Of a DNA stretch of 64,000 nucleotides, positions 10,324-17,866 are shown piece after piece (position 1 is the stretch's first letter; every line of letters starts with the position of its first letter). The notes under the pieces are model-generated. The model had not been told where the DNA came from and searched no databases. It was given only the letters and a program-made list of their open reading frames with translations. Origin of the DNA: Robertmurraya korlensis NBRC 107688. GTDB lineage: Bacteria > Bacillota > Bacilli > Bacillales > Cytobacillaceae. Made by a program: the position numbers and the translations under genes. The stretch spans positions 124,001-188,000 of the forward strand of contig NZ_BCVH01000007.1 of NCBI RefSeq assembly GCF_001591645.1, read 5' to 3'.

Positions 10324-11613
10324 ATGAGAACAAAAATATTAATTGTATTCATGCTTATGTTGGCATTGGTCATTACGGGTTGTTCCAGTTCTACCTCATC
10401 AAATGAAGATGATTCGGATAAGATTGTTTTGAAATTTTTGCATAAGTGGCCTCAACCAGAATACGCCCCTTATTTTGAAGAAGTAGTAAAAGAATTTGAA
10501 ACTCAAAATCCAGATATTAAAATTAAAATGGAAGCAATTGCGGACGAACCGATAAAGGATAAACTTCGCGTCATTCTTGGCGGAAGCGAGGTTCCAGACA
10601 TTATGTTTTCTTGGTCGGGTGAGTTTGCTAGAAAATTCGTACGTGCCGATGCAGCCTTAGATCTCACCCCATATTTAGAGGAGGACGCTGCATGGAAAGA
10701 AAGTTTCATTCCGGCTTCCCTACAGCCATTTTCTTCGGATGGGAAGAACTATGGAATTCCACTAAGATTTAATGGAAAGTTCTTTGTTTATAATAAAGAA
10801 ATTTTTGATAAATATGGATTAGATGCTCCTAAAACATGGGATGAATTTTTAGATATTCTCGACACTTTAAAAGAAGAAGGCGAAACTCCACTCATGCTTG
10901 GAAATGAAAGTCCTTGGGCAGCTATCCACTACCTAACAGGGCTGAACCAGAAGATGGTGGACCAAGAGGTTCGAATGAATGATTATAATCCTCGTTCAGG
11001 AAAGTTCACGGATCCAGGCTATGTAAAAGCGATGGAAATGTTAGCTGAATTAAACGAGAAGGGTTATTTTATGGATAACGTAAACTCAAGTTCTCATGAT
11101 ATGGTGAAGCAAATGTTCTTTGCAGGAAAAGGGGCTATGTTCTACGTTGAATTAGAAGAGTTTCAAGATGTAGAAAATGCTTTGAAAGGGAACTGGGGAT
11201 TCTTCCCGATGCCATCAATAGCTGATGGGAATGGAAGTCAAAATTATATAACAGGTGCTCCAGATGGATTTATTGTTTCTTCAAAGTCAAAGCATCCGAA
11301 AGAAGCCGTAGAATTTTTAAAGTTTATTACTAGTAAAGAAAATTCGTTAAAGCTAGTGAAAGATATTGGTTGGCCGAGTCCTATCGAAGGAGCTACGAAC
11401 CCTGACACTGCTCTAAAGCAAGTGGCAGAAGGTGTGGATTATATGAAGCAGTCAGAAGGAATGGCTGAATGGTTAGATACAGATGTTCACGCCAAAGTAG
11501 CGGATGTGTATCTATCAAACATTCAACTTCTTCTAGATGGGTCAAAATCTCCTGAAGAGATTATTAAAGAAGTTCAAGATGTAGCCAAACAAGTGCAGAG
11601 TGAAGTGGAATAA
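10324..11613 (+). CDS. frlO: sugar ABC transporter substrate-binding lipoprotein (FrlO-like)
   Basis: Family 1 extracellular solute-binding protein, 429 aa, tethered by a lipoprotein signal: positively charged N-terminus, hydrophobic core and lipobox VITGC with the acylated Cys at residue 20, followed by a Ser-rich linker. It captures the amino sugar outside the membrane and delivers it to the two permeases encoded next. A strong AGGAGGG site precedes the ATG. A hairpin lies between it and the first permease gene, as often seen where the binding protein is made in excess. Confidence 0.88.
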   Translation: MRTKILIVFMLMLALVITGCSSSTSSNEDDSDKIVLKFLHKWPQPEYAPYFEEVVKEFETQNPDIKIKMEAIADEPIKDKLRVILGGSEVPDIMFSWSGEFARKFVRADAALDLTPYLEEDAAWKESFIPASLQPFSSDGKNYGIPLRFNGKFFVYNKEIFDKYGLDAPKTWDEFLDILDTLKEEGETPLMLGNESPWAAIHYLTGLNQKMVDQEVRMNDYNPRSGKFTDPGYVKAMEMLAELNEKGYFMDNVNSSSHDMVKQMFFAGKGAMFYVELEEFQDVENALKGNWGFFPMPSIADGNGSQNYITGAPDGFIVSSKSKHPKEAVEFLKFITSKENSLKLVKDIGWPSPIEGATNPDTALKQVAEGVDYMKQSEGMAEWLDTDVHAKVADVYLSNIQLLLDGSKSPEEIIKEVQDVAKQVQSEVE

Positions 11614-11621
11614 ATAGAACA

Positions 11622-11649
11622 GGGCAGGTATTCTTTCGATTACTTGCCC
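11622..11649 (+). promoter_or_regulatory. intercistronic hairpin after the binding-protein gene
   Basis: GGGCAGGTA and TACTTGCCC form a 9-bp stem (one G-U pair) with a 10-base loop, 9 bases after the frlO stop. There is no T-tract, so a role in protecting the 3' end of the upstream message is more likely than full termination. Confidence 0.45.
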
Positions 11650-11668
11650 CCTCATAGGAGGGAGAAGG

Positions 11669-12559
11669 ATGAAAGAAACATATAGAAACGGCCGAACGGC
11701 ATTCCTTTTTATTTTACCAGCACTCCTTCTAATCCTGTTTATTGTATTTCTGCCAATTGTACTTAATTTATACAATAGTTTTTTTAGGTGGAATTCCTTT
11801 GAGGCAGGAAAAACGTTCGTCGGCTTCGATTATTATATAAGGCTTTTTAAAGATCCCGTATTTTTTACCGCTTTAAAAAATAATTCCCTATACGCAATTA
11901 TTTCTTTACTTTGCCAGGTGGGTGGGGGAATTATTATAGCTGCTATTTTAGAAGATAAACTGATTAGGAGGTTTCAACCCTTTTTTAGAACCGTATTCTT
12001 TATTCCCTCTGTTATTTCGATTGCGGTTGTAGGTTTAATGTGGCAACTGATTTATAATCCAGAAATCGGGTTAGTGAATGGAGTGTTAAACGCCATTGGT
12101 CAATCGGAGTGGGCTCATTCCTGGTTAGGAGACAGTAAAACGGCCATTTATGCTGTAGTTGCCGTATCACAATGGCAATATACAGGATATATGACGATGC
12201 TATTTCTCATTGCCATGCAAAAAATTCCAATGGAATACTATGAGGCAGCCATGATTGATGGTGCTTCAAAGATCAATTCCTTTTTCCATATTACGCTACC
12301 ACAAATAAAGGAAATGATTTTGGTAGGTTGCGTCATTACCGTGATTGGAGCTTTTAAGGTTTTTGATGAGGTATATGTGATGACGTTTGGCGGTCCAGGA
12401 AGATCAACAGAGGTCCTAGGAACAATGTTATATCGTTCCGCTTTTCGAAACGATGAAATGGGCTATGCATCTACCATCGGAACAATTATTTTTATCATCA
12501 CCCTGACCCTATCCCTCATCCAGATGAAATTGGGAAAATCGGGACAGGAGGTGGATTAA
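11669..12559 (+). CDS. frlN: sugar ABC transporter permease 1 (FrlN-like)
   Basis: MalF-type inner-membrane permease of 296 aa with about six transmembrane helices. The EAA loop that docks the ATPase is visible as YYEAAMIDGASKINSFF followed by ITLPQI. The hydrophobic N-terminus (FLFILPALLLILFIVF) is TM1. It lies between the binding protein and the second permease, with the next ATG only five bases after its stop. No ATPase gene follows in the operon, so the importer presumably borrows a shared MsmX-type ATPase. Confidence 0.88.
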   Translation: MKETYRNGRTAFLFILPALLLILFIVFLPIVLNLYNSFFRWNSFEAGKTFVGFDYYIRLFKDPVFFTALKNNSLYAIISLLCQVGGGIIIAAILEDKLIRRFQPFFRTVFFIPSVISIAVVGLMWQLIYNPEIGLVNGVLNAIGQSEWAHSWLGDSKTAIYAVVAVSQWQYTGYMTMLFLIAMQKIPMEYYEAAMIDGASKINSFFHITLPQIKEMILVGCVITVIGAFKVFDEVYVMTFGGPGRSTEVLGTMLYRSAFRNDEMGYASTIGTIIFIITLTLSLIQMKLGKSGQEVD

Positions 12560-12563
12560 GCAA

Positions 12564-13394
12564 ATGACGATCGTAAAGAATAGAATTTTCCAAGTGGTCA
12601 TCCTGTTGTGGTTTAGTATGTTTTCCCTAGTGATTATATATCCTATTATCTGGCTAGCTTTAAGTGGTTTAAAAACAAATAGTGATTTCTTTTTAAACAC
12701 ATGGTCACTTCCAGAAGAATGGGTATGGGAAAATTACAAAGCAGCATGGGATGCGGGAATCGGAAAATACTTTTTTAATAGTGTGTTTATTACGGTGGTT
12801 TCGGTGATAACAGTATTGTTATTTGGATCAATGGCTGCTTATGGGTTAAGTAGATTCCGTTTTAAAGGACAAAATATATTATTAATCATTATATTAAGTG
12901 GGTTAATGCTTGCTCCACAAGTAAGTTTGATTCCGCTATACAAGCTTCTTCAAGGAATTGGGCTTTACAATACCTATGGAGCATTAATCATTCCATATGT
13001 TGCCTTCCAACTGCCATTTGCTATTTTTTTAATGAGATCGTATTTTTTATCGATACCAAGAGAGCTTGAAGAGGCAGCCATTATTGATGGATGCAATCGT
13101 TGGAAAGTGTACTGGAATATCATTATCCCGATGGGAAAGCCAATTATTGCTTCCTGTGCCCTATTAACTGCCATGAATGTTTGGAATGAATTTATGTTTG
13201 CTTTGGTTTTTATTGAGGATTCAAGCCTTAGAACCATTCCGGTTGGTTTGATGAACTTACGAAGTCAATTAAATACTAACTTCGGAATTCAATTGGCAGG
13301 ATTAGCTATTTCAGCATTACCGATGATTATCGCTTATATTATCTTTCAAAAGCAATTTGTCCGTGGGATATCGGCAGGTGGTGTGAAAGGATAA
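12564..13394 (+). CDS. frlM: sugar ABC transporter permease 2 (FrlM-like)
   Basis: MalG-type permease of 276 aa with about six membrane helices. The EAA loop ELEEAAIIDGCNRWKVYW followed by IIIPMGKP is intact. It forms the heterodimeric channel with the product of 11669-12559. AGGAGGTGG ahead of the ATG lies within the end of the preceding gene, so translation is probably coupled. An inverted repeat and an FrlR-type operator separate it from the next gene, which may let the metabolic genes be tuned apart from the transporter. Confidence 0.88.
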   Translation: MTIVKNRIFQVVILLWFSMFSLVIIYPIIWLALSGLKTNSDFFLNTWSLPEEWVWENYKAAWDAGIGKYFFNSVFITVVSVITVLLFGSMAAYGLSRFRFKGQNILLIIILSGLMLAPQVSLIPLYKLLQGIGLYNTYGALIIPYVAFQLPFAIFLMRSYFLSIPRELEEAAIIDGCNRWKVYWNIIIPMGKPIIASCALLTAMNVWNEFMFALVFIEDSSLRTIPVGLMNLRSQLNTNFGIQLAGLAISALPMIIAYIIFQKQFVRGISAGGVKG

Positions 13395-13406
13395 TAATAT
13401 ATAAGT

Positions 13407-13437
13407 GTCTATATTAGTATATTTAACTAATATAGAC
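13407..13437 (+). repeat. 12-bp perfect inverted repeat between transporter and epimerase genes
   Basis: GTCTATATTAGT and ACTAATATAGAC flank a 7-base loop. No T-run follows, and a TATAAT sits at 13441-13446. It may be an mRNA stabilising stem, or part of an internal promoter region controlled by the adjacent operator. Confidence 0.55.
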
Positions 13438-13443
13438 GAATAT

Positions 13444-13459
13444 AATGGTATATACCATT
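13444..13459 (+). promoter_or_regulatory. FrlR-type operator 3
   Basis: The 16-base perfect palindrome AATGGTATATACCATT contains the same TGGTATATACCA core as the copies at 8476 and 9333. It abuts a TATAAT and lies 14 bases before the epimerase start, so an internal repressed promoter is plausible. Confidence 0.75.
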
Positions 13460-13472
13460 AGGAGGGGAGCAA

Positions 13473-14303
13473 ATGAAGAAGGTTTCCAGAAAACAGATCA
13501 CGGGGATGAACTTTCATTATCTACATTATCCATTTGAATACTTTTTGGATGCAATGGTGAAGTTTAAATTCCAGCAGATTGAAGTTTGGGGGGCAGCACC
13601 GCATTTGTATATCGAGGATCTGTCATTACAAGATATTAGGCGAATCAAAAGTGAGATTCACCAAAGGGAATTAACAGTCGTTTGTTTTACTCCAGAACAA
13701 TGCATGTATCCCATCAATCTAGCTGCAAAAGAGATGGACATCAGGGAGAGAAGTATCGGTTATTTTCAAAAATCAATTGATGTGGCAGTAGAATTAGAAA
13801 TTCCTATGGTGTTAGTAACAGCTGGCTGGGGATACCGAAATGAAAGTAGTGAGGAGGCATTAAAAAGATCAAAGGCCTCATTAGATATTCTATCAAACTA
13901 TGCAGAAAAAGAAGGAATCGTATTAGCGTTAGAGCCATTGCAAAAAGTGGAATCGAACATCGTAAATACATTGCCTGATTTAAAGGGACTCCTTGAAGAT
14001 ATTTCTTCTCCCTATCTAAAAGGAATGGTAGATACAATCCCGATGGCGGTGGAGGGAGAAACTTTAGGTAGCTATTTGGAACAGTTGGAACTAGCGCATA
14101 TTCATTTTATTGATGGAAAACCTGCCGGGCATTTAGCCTGGGGAGATGGAAACCTTCCATTAGAAACCTATATTCAAACATTATCTGATTACAATTATAA
14201 AGGTGCTCTTACACTGGAGTTTACTTCTACACAGTATTTGCTGAACCCAAATGAAGCAATCGAAAAATCACTTAACATGTTAGCTCCTTATCTAAATGAA
14301 TAA
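13473..14303 (+). CDS. frlC: sugar isomerase/epimerase, FrlC-like (fructoselysine 3-epimerase type)
   Basis: Xylose-isomerase-like TIM barrel (AP endonuclease family 2), 276 aa, the same length as E. coli FrlC. Metal-ligand candidates are the Glu in ALEPLQKVESN, the Asp in GMVDT, the His in HIHFIDG and the Glu in TLEFTS. FrlC interconverts fructoselysine and psicoselysine, allowing the C3 epimer to enter the pathway. The LEPL/ESNVV block is shared with FrlC. To my knowledge the B. subtilis frl operon lacks this gene, so the operon here appears to combine Bacillus-type transport with an E. coli-type epimerase. Function is inferred from fold and context. Confidence 0.75.
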   Translation: MKKVSRKQITGMNFHYLHYPFEYFLDAMVKFKFQQIEVWGAAPHLYIEDLSLQDIRRIKSEIHQRELTVVCFTPEQCMYPINLAAKEMDIRERSIGYFQKSIDVAVELEIPMVLVTAGWGYRNESSEEALKRSKASLDILSNYAEKEGIVLALEPLQKVESNIVNTLPDLKGLLEDISSPYLKGMVDTIPMAVEGETLGSYLEQLELAHIHFIDGKPAGHLAWGDGNLPLETYIQTLSDYNYKGALTLEFTSTQYLLNPNEAIEKSLNMLAPYLNE

Positions 14304-14326
14304 TTAAAAATTGTGGAGGGATTATT

Positions 14327-15340
14327 ATGTTGAAATTTGATAAAGATTTATTTTTGCAACTAGTTGGAGAGGAAGGAATGGCAAAGCAAGGAGAAATCGA
14401 AAGAATCGTAGATGAGATTTCAAATAAGGGCTTCCAAAACATCTTTTTGATTGGATCTGGTGGAACGATAGCGATGATGTATCCTTATGAGTATATTTTT
14501 AAATCAAACTCGAGTTTGGATGTTCATACTGAGATTGCAGCAGAGCTACTAGTGATGAACAATCGTCATTTAACAAAGGACTCGGTTTGTATATTTGCTT
14601 CTGTCACTGGTACAACAAAAGAAACTGTTGCAGCTGCAGAATTTTGCAAAGATAAAGGGGCGACGACAATTGGTTTAGTAGCCATCCCAGATACCCCTCT
14701 AGCTAATGTAGTGGATCATTGCATTTCAACAGGCAAGGAAAAGCATTCGTTTGATACGTTCTTTGTACACCTCCAATTGCTTACTGCTCGATTTATTCAC
14801 AATCATGGAGAGTTTCCTGACTATGAACAATTTACAAAAGAACTAGCTCTTCTTCCACAAGGAATTGTTCACGCAGTTGAAACGTTTGACCCTCGCGCAG
14901 AGCAATTTGCCATTAAACACAAAGATACCGGGTACCATATGTTAGTCGGAGCAGGGAATCTATGGGGAAATACTTACTCGTATGCTATGTGTATCTTAGA
15001 AGAAATGCAATGGATTAAATCCAAATCGATTCATGCAGCAGAGTTTTTCCATGGTACGTTGGAGCTAGTTGAGGAGGATACAAGTGTCATCCTGTTCAAA
15101 GGAGAAGATGAAACTCGACCACTCGTGGATCGAGTTGAAAGATTCGCTGAAAAAATTACAAACGAGTTATTTATTATTGATACTAAGGACTATCCGTTAG
15201 ACGGTATTAGTGAAAAGTTTCGAAAGTTTTTTGCTGTGAATGTAAACTGGGCATTAACTGGACAAATTAGTGTCTATCTTGAAAGAGAAAGAAACCATCC
15301 TCTAGAGTTAAGAAGATACTACCGCAAAATGGATTACTAA
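14327..15340 (+). CDS. frlB: SIS-domain fructosamine-6-phosphate deglycase, copy 1
   Basis: Protein of 337 aa with two SIS domains (about residues 30-165 and 195-320), the GlmS isomerase-like layout of FrlB. It should cleave a fructosamine 6-phosphate to glucose 6-phosphate and the free amino acid. The catalytic region is recognisable: Glu in ILEEMQW and His in EFFHGTLELVEED, matching the FRHGPLE region of E. coli FrlB, and the C-terminus ends in the RRYY motif. It is followed 12 bases later by a close paralogue of equal length. It could also act on aspartate- or asparagine-derived substrates (FraB-like). Confidence 0.8.
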   Translation: MLKFDKDLFLQLVGEEGMAKQGEIERIVDEISNKGFQNIFLIGSGGTIAMMYPYEYIFKSNSSLDVHTEIAAELLVMNNRHLTKDSVCIFASVTGTTKETVAAAEFCKDKGATTIGLVAIPDTPLANVVDHCISTGKEKHSFDTFFVHLQLLTARFIHNHGEFPDYEQFTKELALLPQGIVHAVETFDPRAEQFAIKHKDTGYHMLVGAGNLWGNTYSYAMCILEEMQWIKSKSIHAAEFFHGTLELVEEDTSVILFKGEDETRPLVDRVERFAEKITNELFIIDTKDYPLDGISEKFRKFFAVNVNWALTGQISVYLERERNHPLELRRYYRKMDY

Positions 15341-15352
15341 GGGGTGGGAAAG

Positions 15353-16366
15353 ATGTTTAATTTTGATAGAGACAGATTTTTACGAATCCAAAATGGGGCA
15401 ATCGGTTTGAAGGATGAATTAGACATAGTGGTAGATGATTTAGTAACAAAAGGAGTAAAGAATTTATTTTTTGTTGGCACGGGTGGAGCGGCCATATTAA
15501 TGTATGCTGCAGAATACATCTTAAAGAATCACTCAACCTTACCTGTTTTCACGGAAATATCGTCTGAATTGATGGTAATGGATCATCAGCATTTAGGTGA
15601 ACAATCACTAGTCATTCTTCCATCTTTATCAGGAACAACAAAAGAAACAGTAGAAGTTGCAAAATTTTGTAAGGAAAAGGGTGCTACTACTATTGGTTTA
15701 GTGGGTTATGCGAATACACCACTTACTGAAGTGACAGATTATTCTTTTGTTAACTTTGCAGAGGATGATACGTCCTGTGAATCATTCTATCTTCAATCAT
15801 TCCTCATTGCTTTTCGGTTAATGTATAAGAGACAGGAGTTTCCTGAGTACCATCAATGGATGGAAGAGCTAAAATTATTACCACAAGCTCTTTTAAAGGT
15901 GAAAGAGGATACTGAAAATCGTGCAAAAGAGTTTGCACAAAAGCATAAAGATACTCCTTATCATATCCTGTCTGGAGCTGGAATTGATTGGGGTCAAACC
16001 TACTATTATGGAATGTGTATCCTAGAAGAAATGCAATGGATTAAGACGCGTCCTGTTCAAGCATCTGATTTCTTCCATGGAACACTTGAACTGGTAGAAG
16101 AAGATACAAGTATCCTATTGTTAAAAGGAGAAGGAAAAGCACGTTCCCTAACGGACAGAGTGGAACGCTTTGCCCACCACTTTTCAAAGGAATTAACCGT
16201 ATTTGATACAACAGATTATCTACTCGAGGGAATTTCAGAGCCATTTAGGCCGTTATTATCGCCAATCGTATTGGCAACCCTACTAGAAAGAATCAGCTGT
16301 CATTTGGAAGCAGTTAGAAACCACCCTCTCACCACAAGAAGATACTATAAAAAAGTTCCTTTTTAA
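15353..16366 (+). CDS. frlB: SIS-domain fructosamine-6-phosphate deglycase, copy 2
   Basis: Tandem paralogue of the preceding gene, also 337 aa, with the same two-SIS layout. ILEEMQWIK, FFHGTLELVEEDTS, DRVERFA and RRYYKK are conserved between the copies, while many surface positions differ, so this is an old duplication and not a recent one. Both keep the catalytic Glu and His region, so both are probably active. Different amino-acid specificity, or a hetero-oligomer, are the simplest explanations. The ATG at 15353 follows AAGGGGTGG; an in-frame GTG at 15344 lies within that site. It is the last gene before a terminator. Confidence 0.8.
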   Translation: MFNFDRDRFLRIQNGAIGLKDELDIVVDDLVTKGVKNLFFVGTGGAAILMYAAEYILKNHSTLPVFTEISSELMVMDHQHLGEQSLVILPSLSGTTKETVEVAKFCKEKGATTIGLVGYANTPLTEVTDYSFVNFAEDDTSCESFYLQSFLIAFRLMYKRQEFPEYHQWMEELKLLPQALLKVKEDTENRAKEFAQKHKDTPYHILSGAGIDWGQTYYYGMCILEEMQWIKTRPVQASDFFHGTLELVEEDTSILLLKGEGKARSLTDRVERFAHHFSKELTVFDTTDYLLEGISEPFRPLLSPIVLATLLERISCHLEAVRNHPLTTRRYYKKVPF

Positions 16367-16375
16367 TACCATGCG

Positions 16376-16409
16376 AACTGTAGACTTCTAACTTGTCTAC
16401 AGTTTTTTA
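16376..16409 (+). terminator. terminator of the frl operon
   Basis: A perfect 10-bp stem, AACTGTAGAC / GTCTACAGTT, with a 9-base loop and a T-tract. Confidence 0.9.
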
Positions 16410-16512
16410 TTATTCATATTTCTTTATCTTATCGAAAAATTCTGTTAAAATCACTACGGAAACTATTTTAATTATGTATAACTAGAAAGTAAAAAATGTA
16501 AGGGGTTAATCC

Positions 16513-17403
16513 ATGCTAAATTCAGATTTGGATACACGTTTAGAACCAAAAATTAAGGAATTATATCAATTACATAAGGAACGTTCGGCAAATATTGACT
16601 GGAGTTATCATGAATTTATCCCGTGGGACAAGGCGATGTCATTTAAGAGAGTTCCTTGGGATAAAAGTCAAGTCACTCTTCCGGAAGCAGTGATTGTGGC
16701 GATTGAGACAGCTTTATTAACAGAAGTGAATTTGCCTTGGTATACATCTCATTTGGATTATACTTTTAAAAACTCTATGGAAGTTATTAATGAATTTGTT
16801 CGCACATGGACGGCAGAAGAAGACCAACACTCTAGTTTACTTGAAACCTATTTATTGGTGACTCGTAACGTGGATCCAAAACGATTACATGAACTAAGAA
16901 AGCGAATGGTTGAGAGTGGCTGGTTCCCTGACTTCACGAACCCACTAGCAACGATGGCCTATACTTCTTTACAAGAATTAGCTACTCTTGTTTTCTATAA
17001 TAATGTCGCGAAAATTGCTAGTCCTCACGACAAGGACTTAGCAACTTTACTTAGAAGACTAGCGAAAGACGAAGCTCTTCATTATGCATTCTATCGCGAT
17101 ACGGTGAAAGCACACTTGGAACTTGACCCCAATTTCCTAGTATTCTTCGAAGATGTCATTATCAATTTCTCTATGCCTGGCGCCGTTATGCCTGACTTTA
17201 ATGAGAGAATGAAAACGATCGCCCTCGAAGCGAATTACGGTCCATTACAGTATTTTGATCAAGTATTAGATGTAGTTGTCACGTACTGGGATATTGAAAA
17301 CCTCCAGCCTACTACGGAAGAAGCGAAGCAATCACAAGCGAATATTATGAAATATCACGGGCGCTTAAAAAGAATTAAAGAACGCCAACTAGCTAAAAAA
17401 TAA
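16513..17403 (+). CDS. acyl-ACP desaturase (soluble ferritin-like di-iron type)
   Basis: A 296-residue all-helical protein of the acyl-ACP desaturase family (PF03405). The two iron-binding motifs are clear: E103-D-Q-H106 in AEEDQHSS and E187-A-L-H190 in KDEALHY, separated as in plant stearoyl-ACP desaturase and actinobacterial DesA. It would introduce a double bond into an acyl chain carried on ACP using O2 and ferredoxin or another reductant. This soluble type is much less common in Bacillaceae than the membrane Des-type desaturase. It is followed after 27 bases by a small CxxC protein. A di-iron N-oxygenase role within the same fold is an alternative. Confidence 0.85.
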   Translation: MLNSDLDTRLEPKIKELYQLHKERSANIDWSYHEFIPWDKAMSFKRVPWDKSQVTLPEAVIVAIETALLTEVNLPWYTSHLDYTFKNSMEVINEFVRTWTAEEDQHSSLLETYLLVTRNVDPKRLHELRKRMVESGWFPDFTNPLATMAYTSLQELATLVFYNNVAKIASPHDKDLATLLRRLAKDEALHYAFYRDTVKAHLELDPNFLVFFEDVIINFSMPGAVMPDFNERMKTIALEANYGPLQYFDQVLDVVVTYWDIENLQPTTEEAKQSQANIMKYHGRLKRIKERQLAKK

Positions 17404-17430
17404 TAGCAAGATGTAAGGATGGATTAAATC

Positions 17431-17685
17431 ATGACAACGAAATGCGAGATATGTAATAAAGATACGAAGGAAAGAGTAAGTTATTTAGAATTAGAAACAT
17501 GGGAATTTGATTTCTTAAAGAAGCAAAATAAACTATTCTATTCTATTTGTTTCTCATGCTTTGACAAACATACGAATCAATTTATAGACAAAGAAACGGA
17601 TCTTGAATTAAGAAAGAAACGTCTTAGTCTGGTTAGCAAAGAAATCCAAGACGAGATTGAGGATATTCTTGCAATTGAAGTGTAA
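17431..17685 (+). CDS. small CxxC-pair protein, unknown function
   Basis: An 84-residue hydrophilic protein with two CxxC pairs (C5-x2-C8 in CEICNK and a second in CFSCFD), a typical zinc-ribbon arrangement, then a charged helical tail. I do not recognise a named family. AAGGATGG precedes the ATG. Its position 27 bases after the desaturase and before a terminator suggests a two-gene transcript; a structural or regulatory partner of the desaturase is possible but unproven. The cysteines could instead carry iron. Confidence 0.7.
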   Translation: MTTKCEICNKDTKERVSYLELETWEFDFLKKQNKLFYSICFSCFDKHTNQFIDKETDLELRKKRLSLVSKEIQDEIEDILAIEV

Positions 17686-17705
17686 ACCCTAGAGGTATGA
17701 TAGAA

Positions 17706-17737
17706 GACCAGTTCTTGAAAAGGAACTGGTTTTTTTG
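17706..17737 (+). terminator. terminator after desaturase/CxxC gene pair
   Basis: ACCAGTTC / GAACTGGT stem of 8 bp, 8-base loop, then six or more T residues. Confidence 0.92.
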
Positions 17738-17752
17738 TACTGAAATTTGTCG

Positions 17753-17770
17753 TGAACAAAATGAACAAAA
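17753..17770 (+). repeat. tandem direct repeat upstream of tctC
   Basis: Two adjacent copies of TGAACAAAA lie 97 bases before the tctC start, ahead of a TATAAT at 17802-17807. Spacing upstream of the promoter suits a response-regulator site, and a CitT-like regulator is encoded at 22628; the link is inference. Confidence 0.4.
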
Positions 17771-17837
17771 TGATTAATAAGTTTTTAATGTTGTTTAAAT
17801 GTATAATTCAAAAAATGTTCAAAAGTTTTGTAAAATT

Positions 17838-17853
17838 AAGAAAACGCTTACAA
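17838..17853 (-). promoter_or_regulatory. CcpA cre box at the tctC leader
   Basis: Read on the minus strand, TTGTAAGCGTTTTCTT matches WTGNAANCGNWNNCW fully. It ends at the AAGGGGGA ribosome-binding site of tctC and lies downstream of the probable -10, so bound CcpA would act as a roadblock. Confidence 0.65.
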
Positions 17854-17866
17854 AGGGGGATTTGAA

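Noticed and set aside
14327-16366. Frameshift or assembly duplication of one deglycase gene
   Set aside because: The two copies differ at many positions across their length while both keep catalytic motifs, so they are genuine paralogues.
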